From an uncultured Eubacterium sp. (lineage in GTDB: Bacteria; Bacillota; Clostridia; Oscillospirales; Acutalibacteraceae), in assembly GCA_945980015.1 (NCBI GenBank), contig CAMFQI010000047.1, positions 1-7,673 on the forward strand: a stretch of DNA of 7,673 nt. The letters run 5' to 3'. Positions 6,617-7,673 of this stretch are shown here, one piece after another. The position numbers and the translations under genes were made by a program. A model generated the notes under the pieces. It did not search any database, had not been told where the DNA came from, and saw only the letters and a list, made by a program, of their open reading frames with translations. The first letter of the stretch is position 1. Each line of letters begins with the position of its first letter.

Positions 6617-6863
6617 AACAGATAGGTTGATTTTAAGACCTTGGACAATGGACGATGCAGAAAGCTTATATAAATATGCAAAGGACCCGTTGGTCGGCCC
6701 TATTGCAGGTTGGCCTGTTCATACAAGCGTTGATAACAGCAAGGAGATTATCCAAAAGGTGCTGTCAGCAGACGAAACCTATGCAGTATGCTTGAAAGAA
6801 GATAATATTGCAATCGGCAGTGTCGGTCTTATTCCGCCTGCACAGCATACTGCTTTTTTGTGA
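6606..6863 (+). pseudogene. Truncated GNAT (RimJ/RimL-type) acetyltransferase
   Basis: ATG 6606 has a good ribosome site (AAGAGG, 6593-6598). The start [20 protein letters not shown] is typical of the Acetyltransf_3 (RimJ/RimL-like) group, and the similarity runs to [10 protein letters not shown] (residues 71-80). The frame then enters the out-of-frame copy of the MerR gene, adds HTAFL and stops at 85 residues. Full-length members have about 160-190 residues. The acetyl-CoA-binding motif (Q/RxxGxG/A) and the C-terminal half are absent, so the product cannot be an active acetyltransferase. The start overlaps the end of the preceding remnant, and the two were probably one operon. The change from GNAT to MerR sequence falls at 6838-6846 (CTGCACAGC). 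Confidence 0.85.
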
Positions 6864-7002
6864 ACTGCAATTTCCGCTTAAGGAAATCAAGGCTATTTTA
6901 GACAGTCCGAACTTTGATACAAAAGCTGCACTCAACGAGCAGATTAAACTGCTTGAATTGCAGAAAAAACGCCTTGATAAAATCATAAGCTACGAACGTG
7001 AA
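6838..7002 (+). repeat. Direct repeat, copy 2: orphan fragment of the MerR gene
   Basis: A near-identical copy of codons 48 to about 102 of the TipAL-like gene at 5542, with neither the helix-turn-helix nor the TipAS domain. Protein-level changes include Arg to Cys, Asp to Asn and Ala to Thr, then SSAREI becomes SYEREI near the right end. Its frame is open and, with no stop, continues into the helicase frame: 6838 and ATG 7033 are 195 bases apart. There is no ATG at its left end, so it is probably not translated as a regulator. Confidence 0.92.
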
Positions 7003-7032
7003 ATTCTAATTATCAATGAAAGGATGAGATTT

Positions 7033-7673
7033 ATGAAATTAGCAAATTGGTCAGAACCAATAATAATAGATAAGTCCACTCGTGATTCGAGGGATTTAAT
7101 CATGCCACATCAAAAAAGTGCAGTTGATGAAATGACAAAGTATTTCAAATTAGATACGGATATTCCTGACCGTAATGGATTGGTTGTAATGCCAACAGGA
7201 AGCGGTAAAACATATACAGCAGTTAATTGGCTATTATCAGAAGGCGTTGCAAAAGGATATAGAATAGTATGGCTTGTGCACAGACAGGAATTAGTGGAAC
7301 AGACATATCAGGAATTTAGAAAACAGACTCCTTTATTAAAGGGATCTGATGTGAAAAAAATCAAGATTTTTCCAATCTCCGGCGTGCATATGAAAATGTC
7401 AATGGCTAGTAGAGCCGATGTATATGTTTGTAGTATAGCCTCTGTAGCAAATAAATACGGGTATCGATTTATTGAAAGAATGATTGGTGCGCAGGGAAAA
7501 AGAAGATTAATTATTGTGGTGGATGAAGCCCATCATGCTGTTGCAAGCAATTATCAAAAAACAATAAAAAGAATGACAACATTAAATCCTAACAGAATAT
7601 TGTTGGGACTCACCGCGACTCCGACTAGAATGCAAGATTCGCAGAAACTTCGCTTGCTGCGTATGTTTAATGC
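7033..7673 (+). CDS. SF2 DEAH-type helicase/ATPase (ResIII-like), 3' end outside window
   Basis: From ATG 7033, with AAAGGA (7019-7024) upstream, 213 codons run to the window edge. Superfamily 2 motifs appear in order: a Q-motif-like MPHQKSAVDEM (24-34), motif I MPTGSGKT (53-60), motif Ia WLVHRQELVEQT (80-91), motif II VDEAHH (163-168) and motif III LTATPTR (193-199). The second RecA-like domain lies beyond the edge. The layout resembles helicases of the type III restriction (ResIII) / XPB-like group, which occur in restriction, DNA repair and phage-defence systems; the partners needed to decide are not in the window. Arginine is mostly AGA (about 10 of 16) and isoleucine often ATA (about 7 of 16), unlike the CGT/CGC and ATT-rich genes to the left, which suggests acquisition. 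The frame stays open upstream back to 6796 through the MerR fragment, but the ribosome site favours 7033; ATG 7024 is an alternative. Confidence 0.87.
   Translation, partial: MKLANWSEPIIIDKSTRDSRDLIMPHQKSAVDEMTKYFKLDTDIPDRNGLVVMPTGSGKTYTAVNWLLSEGVAKGYRIVWLVHRQELVEQTYQEFRKQTPLLKGSDVKKIKIFPISGVHMKMSMASRADVYVCSIASVANKYGYRFIERMIGAQGKRRLIIVVDEAHHAVASNYQKTIKRMTTLNPNRILLGLTATPTRMQDSQKLRLLRMFN

Noticed and set aside
6953..6983. Possible helicase promoter: TTGAAT, 19-bp gap, TGATAAAAT
   Set aside because: The same bases are coding sequence in the intact MerR gene, so the match is probably chance; the spacing is not ideal for an unassisted promoter.
6765..6986. Antisense open frame near-identical to one at 5649-5831
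   Set aside because: The similarity is fully explained by the duplicated MerR segment being read on the opposite strand; it is not evidence for a gene family.
7033..7673. Calling a named anti-phage defence system from the helicase
   Set aside because: Only the first RecA-like domain of one gene is visible; no partner gene lies in the window, so any named system would be a guess.
1..7673. CRISPR array, tRNA, rRNA, insertion sequence or attachment site
   Set aside because: I saw no regularly spaced short repeats, no tRNA-like cloverleaf, no transposase fragment and no terminal inverted repeats; only the two-copy MerR repeat was found.

Overview
The window looks like a chromosomal segment of a moderately AT-rich, endospore-forming Firmicute, most likely a Clostridia/Oscillospiraceae-type gut anaerobe. 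The evidence is a full spoIIE gene, an ABC-F protein of the YkpA/YbiT type, a NERD nuclease-like protein, a TipAL-type MerR regulator, strong Shine-Dalgarno sequences and sigma-A-like promoters.

Left part (1-3104, minus strand): spoIIE is followed by, and overlaps by one base, a gene for a double-SIS-domain protein related to the isomerase half of GlmS. That gene runs off the left edge. A 172-bp divergent intergenic region (3105-3276) separates spoIIE from the ABC-F gene. It carries a good sigma-A promoter for the ABC-F gene. Facing the other way is a candidate spoIIE promoter with a 21-bp spacer and Spo0A-box-like sequence, as in the Spo0A-activated B. subtilis spoIIE promoter.

Middle part (3277-6249, plus strand): the ABC-F ATPase, a strong hairpin, a membrane-anchored NERD-domain protein, then a TipAL-like MerR regulator. 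The regulator has its own MerR-type promoter (19-bp spacer with a dyad) and an internal ribosome-binding site and ATG exactly at the start of the drug-sensing domain. This is the nested TipAL/TipAS arrangement. A terminator follows at about 6300-6336.

Right part (6338-7673, plus strand): a zone of decayed genes behind an apparently intact promoter. It holds a CDP-alcohol phosphatidyltransferase gene with its centre deleted, a GNAT acetyltransferase gene cut after 80 codons, and a 165-bp near-identical copy of the middle of the MerR gene. The copy is joined to the GNAT gene at a short shared sequence and continues in frame into an SF2 (DEAH) helicase gene that leaves the window. The helicase uses more AGA and ATA codons than its neighbours and may be the first gene of an acquired (possibly defence) island. 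Its other genes are outside the window, so no complete new system can be claimed. The best leads are the patchwork junction upstream of the helicase and the nested regulator.
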